Shown here: positions 58,625-59,547 of the stretch, piece by piece
Layout of the letters: every line of letters begins with the position of its first letter
How positions within the stretch are numbered: position 1 is the first letter of the stretch
Assembly: GCA_026390555.1 (NCBI GenBank)
Contig: JAPLFS010000025.1
Location: 1-59,547 of the forward strand
Direction: 5' to 3'
Length of the DNA: 59,547 nt
Source: Pseudomonadota bacterium
GTDB taxonomy: Bacteria; Bdellovibrionota_C; UBA2361; OMII01
Translations under genes and position numbers: made by a program
The notes under the pieces: model-generated
What the model was told of the DNA's origin: nothing
The model's input: the letters and a program-made list of their open reading frames with translations, nothing else
Database searches by the model: none

Positions 58625-59374
58625 CTAGCGCTGAACGCGGGTAAAGCTAACGGGCAGGGGCACAGCCCGTGCCTCCTTTACTATTCTGTAAAATCTCCGT
58701 TGCGATACGCTTGAGAGCCTCTTGGGGGACAAACGGCGCGGCGCTGGGAGTATAGCAGCAAGGGCCGCGGACTGCTCGAGGGTTAGCTGCTGTGCAGAGC
58801 AATTAAAATAGTGTTGAGCAGCGGCTTCAATACCATAGATGCCCTCGCCCCACTCAATCACGTTAAGGTATATCTCAAGGGTTCGCCGCTTGCCCCATAC
58901 AACCTCGGCAAGCGGAGCCATTACGCCCTCTATTATCTTTCTGATATAGCTGCGTCCGGGCCATAGAAATACGTTTTTTACTGTCTGCATCGTTATGGTG
59001 CTTGCGCCACGCGGCTTCATACGAGCATCGGAGTCCTCAAGTGCTGCCCCAACTGCCGAGAGATCGACCCCCCAATGCTCCATAAATCGTGCGTCTTCGG
59101 CTGCTACAACGGCCTGTTGAACCTGCAGCGGGATCTTATTCAAGGGGAGCCAGCTCCACCCACGAAGCATCGGTTTGTCGTTCAGGAGATATTCGACAGC
59201 TCTAATGCTTATCAGGGGTGTTATGGGAGGATTTACAAAGCGAAGTATCAAAACGGAAACCACCCAGAGCGAAGCAGTTACGAGAAATACTCGCTTAATA
59301 ACGCTAATAATATAGTCACGCTTAGATCTGGGCTTTAATTTAGAACGCTTAGATCTGGGGTAACTAGTCAGCAT
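58625..59374 (-). CDS. mtgA: Monofunctional biosynthetic peptidoglycan transglycosylase
   Basis: MtgA polymerises lipid II into glycan strands at the periplasmic face of the inner membrane. From the ATG at 59374 the product has 249 residues; the frame continues to a TTG at 59410. One membrane helix (VFLVTASLWVVSVLILRFV) precedes the GT51 domain. Its motifs are AVVAAEDARFMEHWGVDLSAV with the catalytic Glu, PRGASTITMQTVKNVFLWPGRSYIRKI, and RRTLEIYLNVIEWGEGIYGIEAAAQHYF with the second Glu. AALAAILPAPRRLSP follows. All signature residues are intact. The N-terminal tail is unusually basic, with the duplicated RSKRSK/RSKR segment. Confidence 0.93.
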   Translation of the reverse strand: MLTSYPRSKRSKLKPRSKRDYIISVIKRVFLVTASLWVVSVLILRFVNPPITPLISIRAVEYLLNDKPMLRGWSWLPLNKIPLQVQQAVVAAEDARFMEHWGVDLSAVGAALEDSDARMKPRGASTITMQTVKNVFLWPGRSYIRKIIEGVMAPLAEVVWGKRRTLEIYLNVIEWGEGIYGIEAAAQHYFNCSAQQLTLEQSAALAAILPAPRRLSPKRLSSVSQRRFYRIVKEARAVPLPVSFTRVQR

Positions 59375-59412
59375 ATTCCAGAAATATTCGCATACGGTAA
59401 TGACGTTCAATA

Positions 59413-59529
59413 GCCCCTAAGGGGCCGATTTGCGGAGCCCGTCCAGCAGCGCAAGCTGCTGGCGCAGCAATGCGGTGGGGGTGATAACATTAACTGGTCA
59501 CAAAATCTGCCGTCCCCGATCAGGGGACG
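59413..59529 (+). repeat. Compound palindromic repeat, copy D (chimeric)
   Basis: Its first hairpin (arms GCCCCT/AGGGGC) and the left arm of the second (CGATTTGC) match copy A. The right arm of the second is replaced by about 35 bases holding a new hairpin with arms CCAGCAGC/GCTGCTGG around GCAA. It resumes with GGGGGTGATAACATTAACT and ends with the fourth hairpin (CGTCCCC/GGGGACG around GATCA), as in copy A. It lies just upstream of mtgA on the window's right edge. Confidence 0.7.
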
Positions 59530-59547
59530 ACCAATCGAATTACCTAT

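Overview
This is a chromosomal window of a Gram-negative bacterium that makes lipopolysaccharide and builds a flagellum. The evidence is a lipid A/Kdo block (lpxK, waaA, an LPS-type acyltransferase, msbA, lpxB), lolA, an NlpD-like lipoprotein, an AsmA protein and a flagellar basal-body operon. The translation operon rimP-nusA-ylxR-infB-rbfA-nrnA-truB keeps ylxR and a DHH/DHHA1 phosphoesterase. That arrangement, with uvrC beside lpxK and waaA, fits a delta-proteobacterial or Bdellovibrio-like lineage better than a gamma-proteobacterium. The placement is inference; no rRNA gene is present to settle it. Most genes lie on the minus strand, tightly packed, with 1-4 bp stop/start overlaps.

Layout. 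1-1.3 kb: a broken hybrid histidine kinase entering from the left edge, and a small secreted coiled-coil protein. 1.4-9.7 kb (minus): uvrC, lpxK, waaA, a DUF374-type acyltransferase, a small exported protein, msbA and lpxB, which is lipid A core assembly and export. 9.9-12.8 kb (plus): an AsmA protein, a compound palindromic repeat and a membrane protein with an HExxH motif. 12.8-15.6 kb (minus): truA, asd, a small protein and an IHF-like DNA-bending protein. 15.9-23.5 kb is mixed: a SpoU methyltransferase, a CBS protein, a DUF1232-J-domain fusion, tRNA-Arg, nlpD, pcm, metG, a second J-domain protein and a membrane methyltransferase. 23.5-35.4 kb (minus): secF-secD-yajC, purA, then truB back to rimP. 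35.6-38 kb: a CBM9-like protein and a GH15-like glucosidase. 38.2 kb: an orphan Cys-rich gene behind a long leader hairpin. 38.8-47.2 kb (minus): a small membrane protein, acyl-CoA dehydrogenase, zwf, tal, a glycosyltransferase, rimO, lolA and another glycosyltransferase. 47.3-49.6 kb: a GT4 glycosyltransferase, two tRNA-Gly genes separated by a duplicated palindromic repeat, and a protein with two degenerate zinc-ribbon repeats. 49.6-51.6 kb: a quinone oxidoreductase and a pseudouridine synthase. 51.8 kb: an orphan 101-residue gene framed by inverted repeats. 52.1-58.5 kb (minus): flgB-flgC-fliE-fliF-fliH-fliI-fliJ-motE-like, without fliG. 58.6-59.4 kb: mtgA.

The most unusual content is non-coding. 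One family of compound palindromic repeats occurs four times (11840, 17602, 58569, 59413), and a second palindromic unit is duplicated between the tRNA-Gly genes. One copy of the first family appears to have exchanged a hairpin for a segment resembling the second. Two orphan genes (38241 and 51765) carry strong structured leaders. No CRISPR array, phage, transposase, toxin-antitoxin or recognisable defence operon is visible.
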